Part shown: positions 1 to 12,266 of the stretch, in pieces
Layout: each line of letters starts with the position of its first letter
Position numbering within the stretch: position 1 is the stretch's first letter
Assembly (NCBI RefSeq): GCF_029852145.1
Contig: NC_079979.1
Location: forward strand, 5,804,501 to 5,868,500
Reading direction: 5' to 3'
DNA length: 64,000 nt
Source of the DNA: Microplitis mediator
Lineage: Eukaryota; Arthropoda; Insecta; Hymenoptera; Braconidae
Made by a program: the position numbers and the translations under genes
Notes under the pieces: generated by a model
Told to the model about the DNA's origin: nothing
Seen by the model: only the letters and a program-made list of their open reading frames with translations
Databases searched by the model: none

Positions 1-1410
1 CCAGCATAATTTACACCGGGTTATTTTTACACCATTTACCCCACTTGAATAGTTGAAACGTTAATAATCATGAATTCTACTAGGATAATAAAAATAAAAA
101 TTTTTTTTTTAAATTAAATTTATTTGCTTGCTTGGCCGATTGCTGGCTGCCATTAATCCGCCGATAGTCGATCGCCATTAATGGGCCGACGTTATTATTT
201 GTATATTCAGCCGTTCATGGACCATTAAAAGTTCCTATTGACTGGCCGTTAATCATCATACTTCACCCGGCGATGGGCCATCCAAGGGCCGGTTTCCAAA
301 CTTTGTATGGGTAATTGCTTATCAATTTTTGTTTTTGACAGTAAATTTGACAAAGAAAAAAATCATTAATAATAAAATAACTAAAAAATTTTTGAATGTT
401 TTGATTCGAAAATCAGTACACATTTTTTATGATTCTTACTCTTTAAAATAAGAGCTTAGATGACTTGATCCAATAAATAGCTTTTATTTTAGAGCTGTTT
501 GTTTACGCCGTCGCGCTCTGAAACGCGTTATTCGCTTATAAAAGTAGTCACACATGGTTTTATTCCGGTGAAAATATTTTTTCGCGGTATTTATAACGTT
601 ACGAATAATTCCACGAAATTTCTATACTCTCAATATTTTATACAGTATGACTGAAGCTTTCTTATAAATTTTTAACCTAACGGTTATCTGTTATAGTTCT
701 CTAACTACACGCATTTGTGTATAAGAATTAGCATATTTTCTATTTCTTACAATGCTTATATCTCATTAACAAATAATGTTATGACAAATTTTCTTCTGGA
801 CCTTTTTGTTACCCGAATATTAAACTATTCAAATATATCATTTTTATATTTTTAAACTTATTTGTTAATGTTATTTTGGAATAAAAAATGTATACCCGGA
901 TAATTATTTTCTTTATACCTCGAATAGAACTTGAAATTAATATTTTTATAATGAGGAACTTCGTTCCAATCTGGTGTCTGTAACGAGTAAAATAATGGGT
1001 TAAATTAAACTTATTAATTCAACATTAAATAGAAACCAAAATAATTATGAATCAAAATCATTTTAAATACCAGAAAATCAGAACTTGATGAATCCGTAAT
1101 TTGTTATCAATTATACATCACCACATTGACAATTTTAAATAAATAGTTACCCCTTTTTGCTCGGTTTAGCTCGCCGGAGTCTAGGGTTCAAAAGGGGTTT
1201 TTAATTTATTGACAGTTTTATAAATAAACAATAATCAAAACTTTATTTAAACAAGAACACAAAACAAAAACCTTTTTTACAGGAGCTCCGATGCTCAGTT
1301 CTACTACCCTTACAATAATTAACATCCATAATTAAACGCGGGTTAATAACTCTCTTGAAACAAAATATCGCTGGTTATTAGTATTTCCACGCGGTCAAGT
1401 AACACACAAA

Positions 1411-1467
<57 letters not shown>

Positions 1468-3453
1468 TCCTTTGCATAAATTTACGCGGCCTAACATCGC
1501 GGTCTATCCCTTCCCGGTTGCTTCAGGGGAGTCTGGTCGACTATCCCGTCGGCCCTACACGAGTTCCCTTCCCCTGAGGGTAAGCGGATGGTCTTCGACA
1601 AAAACCCATCTACTCGGCAAAATTCACCCTTTGGCAGAAGGCCTCTGGGTAGGGACCATCAACCCTCCATGAGAGAAAAGGTTCGCTTACCTGGTTCTGT
1701 CGAACTCCTGGTAAACGGCCTTCCTTGATGTTGACTGGGAATGGTCTTCCTCGGACAACCTCTTGGAGAGACTAAGTTGCCTCTACGGGCTTATATGCGC
1801 GGTTTGATCATTATATCTATCCGCTGTAGATATGGACGGGAATAAATTCCATCGCCCTCTGTTGTTGACAGCGAAAGTATACTGTTGGTGAAACTTTTTT
1901 AAGTCCAGAGTTATAAAGTCAAAGGGAATCGAGAAAAAAATAATTTTATCAAATGTAAAACTGAATTTAAAGCAGAAGAATTCGTTTAAGATGTTAAGTA
2001 AATACTAACTACCGAGAACTTAGCCGTGCGAGCGACGGTAATCCGGGTGGACGGATAGAAAATGAAGGAATGAACGATTGAAATATTAGAGTTAATTTCA
2101 TTTTCAGCTAATATTTCTCGTATTTCAACTTATTTTATAATTCTTTTCTATCTCTTGAATCTTTTAAAAGATTCATTTGAAATCTCTATAAGCGTTTTTA
2201 TTTTATTTCCTTTGACTTTGCCTGCTCAGGACTTGAAATAATTTTCGCTCGGGCGCGCATTCACATACTCATACAGTCCATCCATATAATTTTATATTTC
2301 GCTAGATTCATTCAACTTAAACTTAAAAGTCAATAAACACAGCTATATAAGTATAAATAAATAATAATACGTCATTGCCGAAAGGAAATAATAATGTTTA
2401 TAATAAGAAAAATAATCCCCATAGTATAAAAATAATACAAGAAATTAGTTGTTAACATAAGTATAAGTTTTAATAATCATATATAGAAACGATAGTCATG
2501 TTAATAAGAAATAGTAGATATAAGAATAGTAATGAGTACATAGTAATAGTAAATTAGTAATTAGTTGTTTAAACAAATAAAAAATAGTATTAGAACTTTA
2601 GTCCTAGTTTTAAGCATAGTAATAGTATCAATACTAGTTTTAAGTAATTATAGTAGTAACAGTAAGTATAGTTATATATAAACGATAAGTAGTCATAGTA
2701 ATAAGAAATATAAGCACAAGTATATCACAACAAAAAAAAATCACAGGCGCCCTCAAATACTGGTCATTTTGGCAGTACACCACCGCACCATCACATGTTC
2801 CATGACACCACACGGTTTTTTTTTTAAATTCAGTAGAAATTCTTTAATTTTTTTTCTCCGTGCAAAAAATCATTAAAAAAACAAATAAATTTGAAAATTA
2901 ATTTTTTTTTCTAGATAACAGTATCCTTCAATTTGACCTGTATTGAATAATAAATTGATAGTTAATCACTGTCTATGACAAAAAAATCTATATTTCGAAA
3001 CAACTGGTCTCCTTTTAAAATATCATTCTAAAATGATCTTTTTAAAACTTTTATTTTGTCCGAAAAAAAAATAGTTTTTTTATTCGAAACTTTCAAAGTA
3101 CATCATTTTACCTCAAATGCTCTGTTTTTTCTTTGAATCACTTATAAACTCGTAATCATTGAAAAATTGAACAAAACAAATTTTCATTTTGAAAAAAAAA
3201 AACAATGTCCAACAAAAAATTATTCTCATTGAGAAGATAATTCTGAAATAATATTATACTAATAGATCTCGATTACGGAAAAAATTCGTTTTTTTAAATC
3301 TGGAATACTTTTAAGATCCAGCAAGCGCTTAAGACTTTGTTTTGTTTTTTCCTAGAGATGGAAAGCTATAGGAGTGTTACGATTTCGGTGATTCGTTATG
3401 GAATGCCCTATGAACATATTATGATATCTTATGAAATTAATTTATGTTTTCAG
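1..3453. other. Non-coding, AT-rich stretch upstream of the sushi exon
   Basis: I see no supportable coding exon here. The stretch is probably intron or 5' flank of the serine protease gene, because the sushi exon at 3454 opens with a splice acceptor and in mid-codon. It holds GC-richer, repeat-like sequence at about 120-300 (variants of CCATTAATGGGCC) and about 1490-1870 with no recognisable protein. There is a dinucleotide microsatellite at 1413-1462 and a low-complexity tract built from ATAGTAAT-like words at about 2340-2740. The short open frame at 1472-1672 overlaps the end of the microsatellite region and shows no domain. Confidence 0.5.
1413..1462. repeat. (AC)n microsatellite
   Basis: About 25 uninterrupted AC dinucleotides, visible directly. 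Confidence 0.95.
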
Positions 3454-3705
3454 AGTTTAAAAAAATTACTTGTCCACCATTAGATGCACCTGCAACTAAA
3501 AAACGTTGTGAGGTTTTATGGGGACCTAAACAAGGTTGGATTTCATGCAATGAATCTATACCTGTTGGCACTCATGTCACCTTAGAGTGTTCAGAATTTT
3601 ATGAACGACAATCAGGAGCTTTTCACACAACATGTCTTCATGATGGTACTTGGAGTCAGCTTCCTTTACGATGTCAGCCTATCTGTGGATTACGTGACGA
3701 CACAG
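3454..3705 (+). CDS. Modular serine protease-like gene, sushi/CCP exon
   Basis: An internal exon coding a sushi (CCP) domain. The translation has the spaced cysteines of the fold: ITCPPL, KRCE, WISC, TLEC, TTCL, then DGTW and LRCQ. It ends in PICG, the Cys that normally bridges to the protease domain. The exon is preceded by a T-rich acceptor (TTTTCAG ending at 3453) and followed by a donor (ACAG|GTACTT at 3706). It therefore starts in phase (one base of the first codon comes from an upstream exon) and ends one base into a codon. That phase fits the protease exon at 33156 exactly. In insects, LDLa-sushi-S1 proteases (ModSP family) act extracellularly at the top of the Toll and melanization cascades. 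Membership of that family is inferred from domain order. The LDLa repeats and signal peptide are not in the window, so the gene is 5' partial here. Confidence 0.82.
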
Positions 3706-4201
3706 GTACTTTATGGGAGTATTTATATATTAGAATGTCACAAAAAAAAATTTTTTTAACGACTTAAAGGCTCAAAAGTTACTTTATATTATAAAGATCT
3801 TCACCAAATTTCAGCTAGATATCTTTGAAATTGGGCTATCAATTACGGGTTATTAATTAGATTTATGGTATAGGTGTTTAATGGTTATTAATCCTTTTGT
3901 TATTACTTTTCGATTAATTATAGTTATTTCTTTTTACCGTTAATAGTTTAAATGTTATACCTATTTTTAATTATAAAAATTCAATAAATTGCAACTATTA
4001 TTAGGTTCATAGATAAAGCTGCATTAGCGAATTATAATTATAACCAAGACCCCCAGTCCAGGGTGTGACCCCCTGTCCAGGAAGCCAAGATTAGATTCAG
4101 TTGATAAAATCAACTGTTTTGTGTGACTAGCTCTTCTACAAGGCGGGGAATACCCGATCCTGGTCACAAGGAATATTTAGAAATCCTGAGAGTATAGGTG
4201 A

Positions 4202-5723
4202 TATATATGGGGCATTCCACGCCAAATCGACCATTTTGAACCCGACCCCTTTAGATTTGGCTGAAAATATTTTATCTTTTTCTACCCCATCAAAGACATT
4301 TCTCATAATTTTTTCAAATTTTTTCACCCAACCGAAAAAAAGTTATAAATTTTTGTAAAAAATGGCTTTTTTCATTTTAAATAGCTATAACTTCTTTAAA
4401 ATTCAACTGATTGGAACGTTTTTTTTTTTCAAATTTTTGTTTTTAAATGTAATTTTCGAAAAAAAAATACAAAAAAATTATTGCAACCTATCTTCATTGT
4501 TTTTTTTGTAGATATTTAGAAAAAATAAATAATTTTCCGATGTTTGCCATTTTTTATTTTTTTTTTTTTATATAAAACTTTGAGATTTTCTGCAGATCCT
4601 TAAATTTTTTCAGAGTGATGTTTTTTCGATTTACATTTTTTTTCCAATTGAAAAAAAAAATTTGTTATAACTAGCCTTGTTTCTCATAACACCATGCTTA
4701 AAATTTTTGAGAGTGCTCAGAAAACTTTCAAATTTGAAAAAAAAAATAAAAGCAATAAATTAAAATTGTAATCCTCGAAATAATTTGAATTTTTTTCGAA
4801 AAATGAAGTTTAAAAATAGAAGAACCTTCTGAACAATTCTTTTGTATTTTTTTCTGAAAACTACGTTTAAAAACGAAGAAATTGAAAAAAAAAAACAGTT
4901 TTCGTTTAGTCCATTTTTGGACAAGTGCTAGCAATTCGAAAATAAAATTCTTTTAACCATGAAACAATAAGTGTAGAAGGAATTTTATTGAATTGCCAGC
5001 ATCTGTTCAAAAATGGACCAAACGAAAAATTTTTTTTTTTCTTTTTTTCGTTTTTAAACGTTGTTTTGAGAAAAAAATACAAAAAAATTATTCAGAAGGT
5101 TCTTCTGTTTTTAAACTTGATTTTTCGAACAAAATTCAAATTATTTCGATGATAACCATTTAAATTTATTGTTTTTAATTTTTTTTTCCAAATTTGAAAG
5201 CTTTTTGAGCACTCTCAAAAATTTTAAGCATGGTGTTATGAGAAATAAGGCTAGTTATAACAATTTTTTTTTTCAATTGGAAAAAAAATATAAATCGAAA
5301 AAACATCACTCTGAAAAAATTTAAGGATCTGCAGAAAATCTCAAAGTTTTATATAAAAAAAAAAAATAAAAAATGGCAAACATCGGAAAATTATTTATTT
5401 TTTCTAAATATCTACAAAAAAAACAATGAAGATAGGTTGCAATAATTTTTTTATATTTTTTTTTCAATAAGTACATTTAAAAACAAAAATTTTGAAAAAA
5501 AAACGTCCCAATCAGTCGAATTTTGAAAAAGTCATTGCCATTTAAAAAGAAAAAAGTCATTTTTTTTCAAAAATTTATAACTTTTTTTTCGGTTGGGTGA
5601 AAAAATTTGAACAAATTATGAGAAACGTTTTTGATAGGGTAGAAAAAGAGAAAAAATTTTCAGCCAAATCTAAAGGGGTCGAGTTCAAAAGTGGTCGATT
5701 TGGCGTGGAATGCCCCATATATA
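4202..5723. repeat. 1.5-kb near-perfect palindrome (fold-back element)
   Basis: Left arm about 4202-4950 and right arm about 4980-5723 are reverse complements with few mismatches, separated by about 29 bases. The ends read TGGGGCATTCCACGCC inward on both sides and are bordered by TATATA, which may be a target duplication. The arms are T/A-homopolymer rich and carry no credible protein. A transcript from either side would fold into a hairpin of about 740 bp. This is probably a fold-back or MITE-type mobile element. No transposase was found. Confidence 0.9.
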
Positions 5724-6845
5724 AAAATAGATGAAAATTTTATTTAACCAATTCACCCAGACAACTGACCCCACTTTACAATAATTAATTAAATAAAAAC
5801 CGAGACAATAATTGAACGACACGAGCTAGTGAGAGTGAAGTTGATCTTGATGAATTACTGACGCCAAAATGGCAGGCACAGAACACTGACTCGACTTTAC
5901 AATTTCATCTTGAATTTACTTTATAATTTTCAGTTACTATCGTATATTTAATTTTCACTCTCTACTTTATAAAACTTCCAATTTATTATATGCTCTCCAA
6001 CTGAGAGTTATTATTTATATTGAAGTTAATTTATATAATTTAAATGATAATATTTAATCTTACCGGAGTAAGAATTAATTTATTCAAAACTTTATTAATT
6101 GAAATCACCGACGTCTCGTGACGCAGCCATCTTTGCACGTTTAGCGTCTAGATCTGCCCAGGACCACATCTCAAAGTTTCCGTTGCTGATACCGATTCCA
6201 ATTCTCCAGAAAAACTACAACCAAACAAACTCCACAGCTTTCCGGGACTTCAAAATAATTTTCACAAATTGTTGGATTGACGTAGACTGCTTCTCCAAAA
6301 TTTATTAAGAGATATCGAGTAGAAATGTATAACGTGATGATAATTGAAATAATAATAAGGAAAGTGAGCTATACAGCTGTTCACTCAGAATTGTCCGTCC
6401 TGCCCCTCAACGAGTCGGTTACTACCTCGTACTCCAGGTTCGCGCATGCGTCCTGCAACTTTGCCTCGGCAAATCCAGTAGGTATAAGTAAATGTTGGTT
6501 TATCCCTCGTTGTCCAGTTACCGTAGGCAGCCACCAGGTTCTGGTTATCTCTCGAGCATGACGTTAAAAATATATTTACTGAATCCCGGTTACAATCCCC
6601 CCCCCCACCAAACTCGTGCCTCGGATTCATAACTCTAACCAGTGGGCCTGTTGTCTGCCTATCACTGATCTCTACATAACTGGTGTAACGAGGTTTATAA
6701 ATCCTCCTTATCGTACTATGATAATAGGCAGTTACCAAGGGTATTTACCTCGTGTTACCTGGTTTACCCGCTTTGGTTTTACTTAATTATTATTATTATT
6801 TAATAATCCCTCTCCATTCGTATTTTTAATGGAAGGGATGCGCAT
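5724..6845. other. Non-coding repeat-like sequence
   Basis: No supportable gene. The open frames at 6099-6561 (+) and 6385-6738 (-) overlap each other and show no known domain. The segment precedes a TATA-bearing LTR-like core and may be its U3 region, but I could not find matching LTR ends. Confidence 0.3.
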
Positions 6846-6951
6846 CACGTCGACGCGTAAGCATCGACGTGAATCTATAAAAAGGCCTACGCGCCGATAA
6901 TTATTAGTTCTTTCATATTTAATATACCTTTCATTATGTCTTTATAATAAA
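6846..6951 (+). promoter_or_regulatory. LTR-like promoter core: hairpin, TATA box, polyadenylation signal
   Basis: A perfect 8-bp stem (CACGTCGA at 6846-6853 pairing with TCGACGTG at 6864-6871) is followed by TATAAAAAGG at 6876-6885 and AATAAA at 6946-6951. TATA and polyadenylation signal about 70 bases apart is the usual layout of an LTR U3-R segment. No downstream gag or pol is attached on this strand, so it would be a solo or fragmentary LTR. The LTR ends were not identified. Confidence 0.4.
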
Positions 6952-7054
6952 CCTAGTTTACGTTTTAACCTTTTTTATTTTTTAAACTTTACCTGCTTAT
7001 CTATTAGTTTCTAAGCCTTACTATTAGATAATTCTAGCCCATAGCTTCACTATG

Positions 7055-7320
7055 GAAGACGGAATCCCCGTAGGGATATACCTTGGTTTATCCTGTGTGC
7101 TTTCACACCTCCTAGCCTGTATCCTTGCGCTGCAGAAGACGGTAATCCCGTGGGGATATACATTCCTATATCCTCGTATGAATTTATCATACACCCTAGC
7201 CTGTATCCTTGCGCTGCAGAAGACGGCAACCCCGTAGAGGTGTGCCTTGCGCAGCCTCGTACAACCTTGGTTGTACACCACAGCCTATAGCATTTCCTAT
7301 AGAAGACGGTTACCCCGTAA
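7055..7320. repeat. Tandem array of about 82-bp units with covarying stem-loops
   Basis: Units start with GAAGACGG at 7055, 7135, 7219 and 7302 (periods 80, 84 and 83). Each full unit contains a short hairpin at the same place but with a different stem: GTGTG/CACAC at 7095-7108, GTATGA/TCATAC at 7176-7192 and GTACAACC/GGTTGTAC at 7259-7276. A second hairpin follows GAAGACGG in each full unit: ATCCC/GGGAT in the first two, and GGCA with TGCC in the third. Overlapping minus-strand open frames in this array are repeat artefacts. Confidence 0.85.
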
Positions 7321-7761
7321 TCCACCTTTTATGTGGTTTTTAATCAACAATTGTGGGGCTTAGACCACAATTGTTTCTTTTAATTATTACCTGCTATTTC
7401 TATTTACCTGCATCATTGAACCAGCTATTTATAAGTAAGTATAATTCCATTATTTTCACACCTTTTCAACCTCTCGTGCTTATCACTCTTTGGCTTGCTA
7501 CATAAATACCTGTAATCGAATTTCTTTTTATATAATTTGTAACGCCCCACGATTCCCGATCCTTTATGTGCATTTTGCATATATAAACTCAAGGCCAACC
7601 GGTCGTCTGGTCCTTACGAACCAGGTAACACCAGGATCAGTTACCAAATAATTAGCTCGCTGGCTAAAAGGGACAGGGGCCTATTTCTTACGAAAGTCAG
7701 AAATAGGTAACGGACGGTTGATTCACCCACTATTAAAGAGGGTGGACCTCAACATCGTTTC
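7321..7761. other. Non-coding sequence between hairpin array and P element
   Basis: No gene seen. It contains recurrent TTACC/GGTAA words around 7540-7700, including a TGTAACGCCCC start-like sequence near 7539, compatible with the rest of an LTR. The ends could not be fixed. Confidence 0.3.
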
Positions 7762-7814
7762 ACTGGATAACGCATCCATATGGCGTGAAATAAAAAAAAT
7801 AATTTTCATTGAAG

Positions 7815-7909
7815 CATACACTAGCGCCGCTAAATGAGTGGTTGGAAACTAAATAAAGGAAATGAGCGCTTGCGCGAATTGTGGCTATATCAGTAGGGAT
7901 GGTCATTTT
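7815..7909. repeat. Left terminal inverted repeat of the P element
   Basis: Pairs with 14567-14661. Shared blocks include CATACACTAGCGCC at the tip and GTAGGGATGGTCATTTT at the inner end. Confidence 0.8.
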
Positions 7910-9463
7910 ACCGTAACGAAGTTACAAAAAAAAAATGTTTTTGTAACAATAACCATAATTTACTAAGAACTGTCAAAATATTTTAATAATACAATTAAAT
8001 GTAATTTCTTACGAGTGATTTTATGATAGTCAAGTTAGCGGACATCTGACAATTTCTAAAATTTTGAAATAATAAATAAAAATGTTTATAAAATAAAAAA
8101 AAATCCATGTTTTGAAAATTCTAAACTCAGTACATGCAGTATTCTTAATTTTATTGTATTAATTATTTAATTTTCTTATGTATCTTAAAAAAATTTGTCG
8201 TATTTCTGCTACATTTGCATTAATCTGATTTTATTGTACACTGAGTAAACAAAAGTGTTATCAATTTTCATAACAAACGCAAGTTTCAAAATTCAATATA
8301 TGCCGTGTTCAAATTTTCATCACTAAAATTTTTTTTTTTTATTAGTTTAATACAAACTAGAAAAAAGTTATAAAAAATTGTCTTGGAAGAAAAAAACACA
8401 ATTAACGAAATTAAACATGATCTGTTTACTCTTTATAATGTATTATAAAAATTAATTTATGTTATATACAATTAGAATGAGTCATTACTTAACTAAATTA
8501 ATTTTTTTTTTAACAATAAAAAATGTATAATTTACGTAAATTCATTCCGTCGTGGGAATATTGATCGGCAACTCGTGATGTTAGTTCCTCCTACAAACAC
8601 ATAGAAGATTCTGAATCCTCAGCTTCCAAAATTGTGATTAATGTGGCTGAATAGTCTGCAATAAAAATTAGAAAATTAAAAAAATATACAAATCTGATGA
8701 AAAATTTCTATTAAGAAAAGTAGAGCTGCGAGTAGAGTACATTAGACCTCAATCAAACGATTATATTGTTTAAAATATCAAAAAACAATGTGATTTATAA
8801 ATTTGTGTTCTTGAGTGTAAATAAAAACTATTCAATTACGTCAATAACAACAAGCCTTACTCTATTCAAACAAAATTATATTTTCTGAAAATCACAGCCG
8901 TACATATAAAATATTGACTGAATTATGTCGAAATCACAGAAAATACGAGCAATAAATACTTAATCGGGAAGAAGTAAATAAACATAAAATCGTCAATAAA
9001 ACTAATCAATAGCATATAAACATACAAAATTTTTCCAACAATTTTTGAGGCGCTTCAAGCGTCCAAGTACAAAAATATAAAATACAATAAATATTTGATC
9101 ATCAATAAAACTAAACAACAGCATGTAAACATACAAAATTTTTCCAACAATTTTCGAGGCGCTTCAAGCGTCCAAGTACAAAAATATAAATATTTGTTAT
9201 AAAATACAACAAATATTTGATCATCAATAGGACTAATCAACAACGAGTATGTAAAGATACAAAATTTTTCCAACAATTTTTGAGGCGCTCAAGCGTCCAA
9301 GTACAAAAATATAAAATACAATAAATATTTGATCATCAATAGGACTAATCAACAACGAGTATGTAAACATACAAAATATTTTTGAAAATTGTTCAATCAA
9401 TAAACTGTCCAAGTACAAAGATAGAAATGCAACAATCGATAAAAACCACAAGATATAAAGCTA
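7910..9463. other. AT-rich 3' part of the P element, non-coding
   Basis: Downstream of the minus-strand transposase stop. No gene is seen apart from the tandem repeat at 9021-9400. Confidence 0.6.
9021..9400. repeat. Four tandem units of 109-126 bp inside the P element
   Basis: The phrase (C/G)ATACAAAAT recurs at 9021, 9130, 9256 and 9368. The first three units carry the short palindrome CGCTTGAAGCG or a variant, followed by GTCCAAGTAC. The minus-strand open frames at 9055-9276 and 9233-9451 are by-products of the repeat. Confidence 0.85.
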
Positions 9464-10147
9464 TTATTGGTGGGCCCAGACTATTTGGCGCTTTAAAAAG
9501 TGCCGAACATTTTTCCCTGTAATCGTAAGGGCAAGATTTTTGGTGGTTGCAAACATTTGAATTTCAATATAATTAGAAAGGATTTGCTTAGAAAGTGAAT
9601 AAAAATGATCTACGCAACTATCTGCGATTAAACTATCACGAAAATGTTCAGAAAAATCTGGGAACAGTTTGTGACGGAACGTTACTAACTTTTTGAAAGC
9701 TGTGTTACATAATACGGCAGAAAAGTTCTTCTCCGTTGGTGGTTTGCCCATATTGGCATTAATTGCTTTTCTAAAAAGTTCTTCAGCAGTTTTACAAATT
9801 ATTATAACACTCTCTGAGGGCGTGATTAATCCGCCTCGGTTTTTGAATTTTATCAGATTTGTAGCACTATTTTGATCATAGTCCACGTTTTGATGACTTG
9901 ACAATATCCCATGACAAGCGCTGATACAAAGCGGACACTTAATGTTTTTTTCAAGTTTTCTCACCACGAATCCTGCAATGTACCCAACAACATTACACGT
10001 GAATTCACTGAGATTGTTGGGTGAAGACCAAGCAAAAGCTAGATACTCAGTAAGCTCGTCTAAAACTACATCAGAATTACTATCACAGTCTAAGTCATAT
10101 TTTTCAAGTCTGCTGATTCTCCACAGTACTATAAACAGATAAATCAT
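9464..10147 (-). pseudogene. P-element transposase, C-terminal domain fragment
   Basis: A 227-residue open frame that continues the transposase after a frame break near 10150. It contains the conserved stretch NVVGYIAGFVVRKL and a CPLC pair followed by CHG, typical of the C-terminal domain of P/THAP9-type transposases. The Met at its start is internal. In the correct reading the segment follows directly from the catalytic domain upstream (10170-11248), so a small indel or a decayed splice site separates them. No function is expected from this copy. Confidence 0.7.
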
Positions 10148-10169
10148 AGCGCTTAATCCTTGCTACTTT

Positions 10170-11257
10170 TTAGTTCGAAGTGGTAACATGTAAAATTTTT
10201 GTATTATCCATTATTGCTGTGTTCCCTGTTGCAACTTTCACATCATGTCGAATGAGTAATCTCTTGAATGCCGAAATAAATTGAGCTACTGTCGGATTAG
10301 GACACCAACCAATTCTAGCTCGAATGGCGGCGAAAAATAACTCAAGATGATCTTGGCTCATTTTATATGACAGCAAATAAGATAATTGAGAATTTTCAGG
10401 TTTAACATATCTGTCGTAAATCCTTATTGTAGCTAGTACGGCAGTATATAAACCAATAAATCCAGTTTTTCTTTGGCTATGAAAAATTAGCTGTCCATTA
10501 TCTCGTTTCAGTTTACGTAAATAATTTAGTTCGTCTAAAACTCTTGCACGCCAAACGTGTTCATTATTTCGCCTTAAAAGACTTTTAAATCCTTTTCCCC
10601 AAGGATTACGAACGTTTAAAAAAGCAAAAGGGCAGTCTATACAGCGTATAAACCTTACTGTCGCTTCACAGCCTTTAAATTGTGGCAAACGTAAAATTTT
10701 ATCACAAAATTCTATTGCATCAGCAACTCTAGCGCTGAGTGTTTGGGCAGCCAAAAACACTTTCATTATTAAGCTTTTGTACTCTACGTGCATAGCACGT
10801 AGTTTGTTTCCCAAACGCAATCCTTCCTCTTGTTGAAGAATTGCTAAATTTTTAACGTATTCCCATTTAATGAGATTGCCATCACCATCGCATAATATTG
10901 AATATTCGGCAAAAGCATTCCGAATATTTTTTAAATCATGACAAGCATCTAAAATTACGTGAATATCTGGAGCGTTGATAATCGGGTGGAGAAAGAAAGG
11001 CTTCGCAGTTTCGTCCATAGTCATTACTGCTCCAAGTTTTTTAACAGTTGAAATATGATCTGCTGGGCCATCTAAAGTCAATGATGCAACTTCAACCCCT
11101 ACATCATACAAACGTCGTAAAGTTTCGAGAATTAAATTTACTTTAGTATCTGCTGTTAAACCGTTCACTAAAAAATACGCTACAGGTAACTTCCAACTGT
11201 TATCAAATGGAACTACAAGCATTACCAAAGCGTCTTTTGCGATTGAATCTTAACGTA
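10170..11257 (-). pseudogene. P-element transposase, catalytic core (RNase-H-like plus insertion domain)
   Basis: A large uninterrupted frame (352 residues from the internal Met at 11228). It shows the P-element hallmarks: WKLPVAYFLV after the first catalytic strand, DACHDLKNIRN (second catalytic Asp region), and near the end QDHLELFFAAIR followed by GWCPNPTVAQF, which carries the final acidic residue. The insertion domain between them has the expected length. Upstream the frame runs back through ALVM and DSIAKDA to a TAA, then meets the solo LTR at 11262. On the far side of that insertion the first catalytic motif resumes. Cut-and-paste DNA transposition in the nucleus was the original role. 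This copy cannot make the full protein. Confidence 0.85.
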
Positions 11258-11261
11258 TATG

Positions 11262-12262
11262 TGTAAGGGTATGCCCTTGCCTCCCCGTACTAGGAAGTTC
11301 GGACAATCCTCCAGGTTGGAACTTGGGTGTATGAAGTTTTGGGTTCTGAAATGTCTGATGCAGCCGAGTACGCGGCTCGATTTGGAATAGGGGGAAGGTT
11401 GATAAAATAATGTAACAATTGATTCTAAATTTAATTCTTGCTCTTTTATTATGAATAAATAATTATTTGTTTACTATATACACTTAATGTTAAATCTATT
11501 TATAATTAATAATTAATAAATTAGCAGTTTCGCGACGTAGTTCCACTGCGCATGCGCCACTTCTGTTTCACCGGGATACCAGTCCCAACTTTATTTAATA
11601 TAAATTTCCTTAATAAATTTAATTATAAAAATGATTCACGAGTCTTTTATTTAATTTAAACTAATGAAGAGATTCAACGATGTCGAGGGAAAATCCTGAC
11701 AAATAAAGTTAACCGGTAATAAATTTTCGCATGCATAGAGAACGAAATAATTTGAATGAACGTAACAAAAGAATTTGGAAAGACGATAAAATAACTGAGG
11801 GAATCTCCTCCACGTGTTTGACAACCATAAAATTATAAATTTCAAAAACCTTTATCCTGAAGAACTTACATCGACCTGTCCCAGGTGTTTTGCAGTGCTG
11901 GTCATCTTGGCGAGAAACAACAGGATCTTTCCTTCCAACGAAACTTAAGATTGTACGTATATGTTTAAGAAAGGAAACTACACTTGCGGCTAATGGCGTC
12001 TGCCTGAATAATAAACTGTGTTGAACGTTCTGAGATCAAGTAATTTAAAATGCAGAAGAGAAAAGACTTGAGCGACCGCTCAGTTCAGCAAGTTGACGAT
12101 AATTAATTGTTGGTTGGGTTGTCTAGCGACGAGGTGTCCAGTCTACCCCTACCGTTGCGCTGTTGAACCAAGTTCGACGCAAGGGCGGGTGTGCAGATAA
12201 AAGGGCGCGAAATTTAATTTTTTTGCTGACCTGGCAGTCGATCACCAGGTCACCCCGTTACA
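11262..12262. mobile_element. Solo LTR (1001 bp) inserted in the P-element transposase
   Basis: Begins TGTAAGGG and ends CCGTTACA on the + strand, with identical 4-bp target duplications TATG at 11258-11261 and 12263-12266. The ends are TG...CA, and the length and 4-bp duplication fit a Ty3/gypsy-type LTR left by LTR-LTR recombination. Reading across the site without the insertion reconnects the two halves of the transposase frame, apart from one TAA. No internal coding region is present. Orientation is undetermined. Confidence 0.8.
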
Positions 12263-12266
12263 TATG

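Noticed and set aside
6385..6738. 117-residue minus-strand open frame
   Set aside because: No domain, overlaps open frames on the other strand, and lies in LTR-like repeat sequence.
7024..7325. Several overlapping open frames in the hairpin array
   Set aside because: They arise from the ~82-bp tandem repeat read in different frames.
9055..9451. Two minus-strand frames with repeated protein phrases
   Set aside because: Products of the tandem repeat inside the P element; protein similarity reflects DNA repetition.
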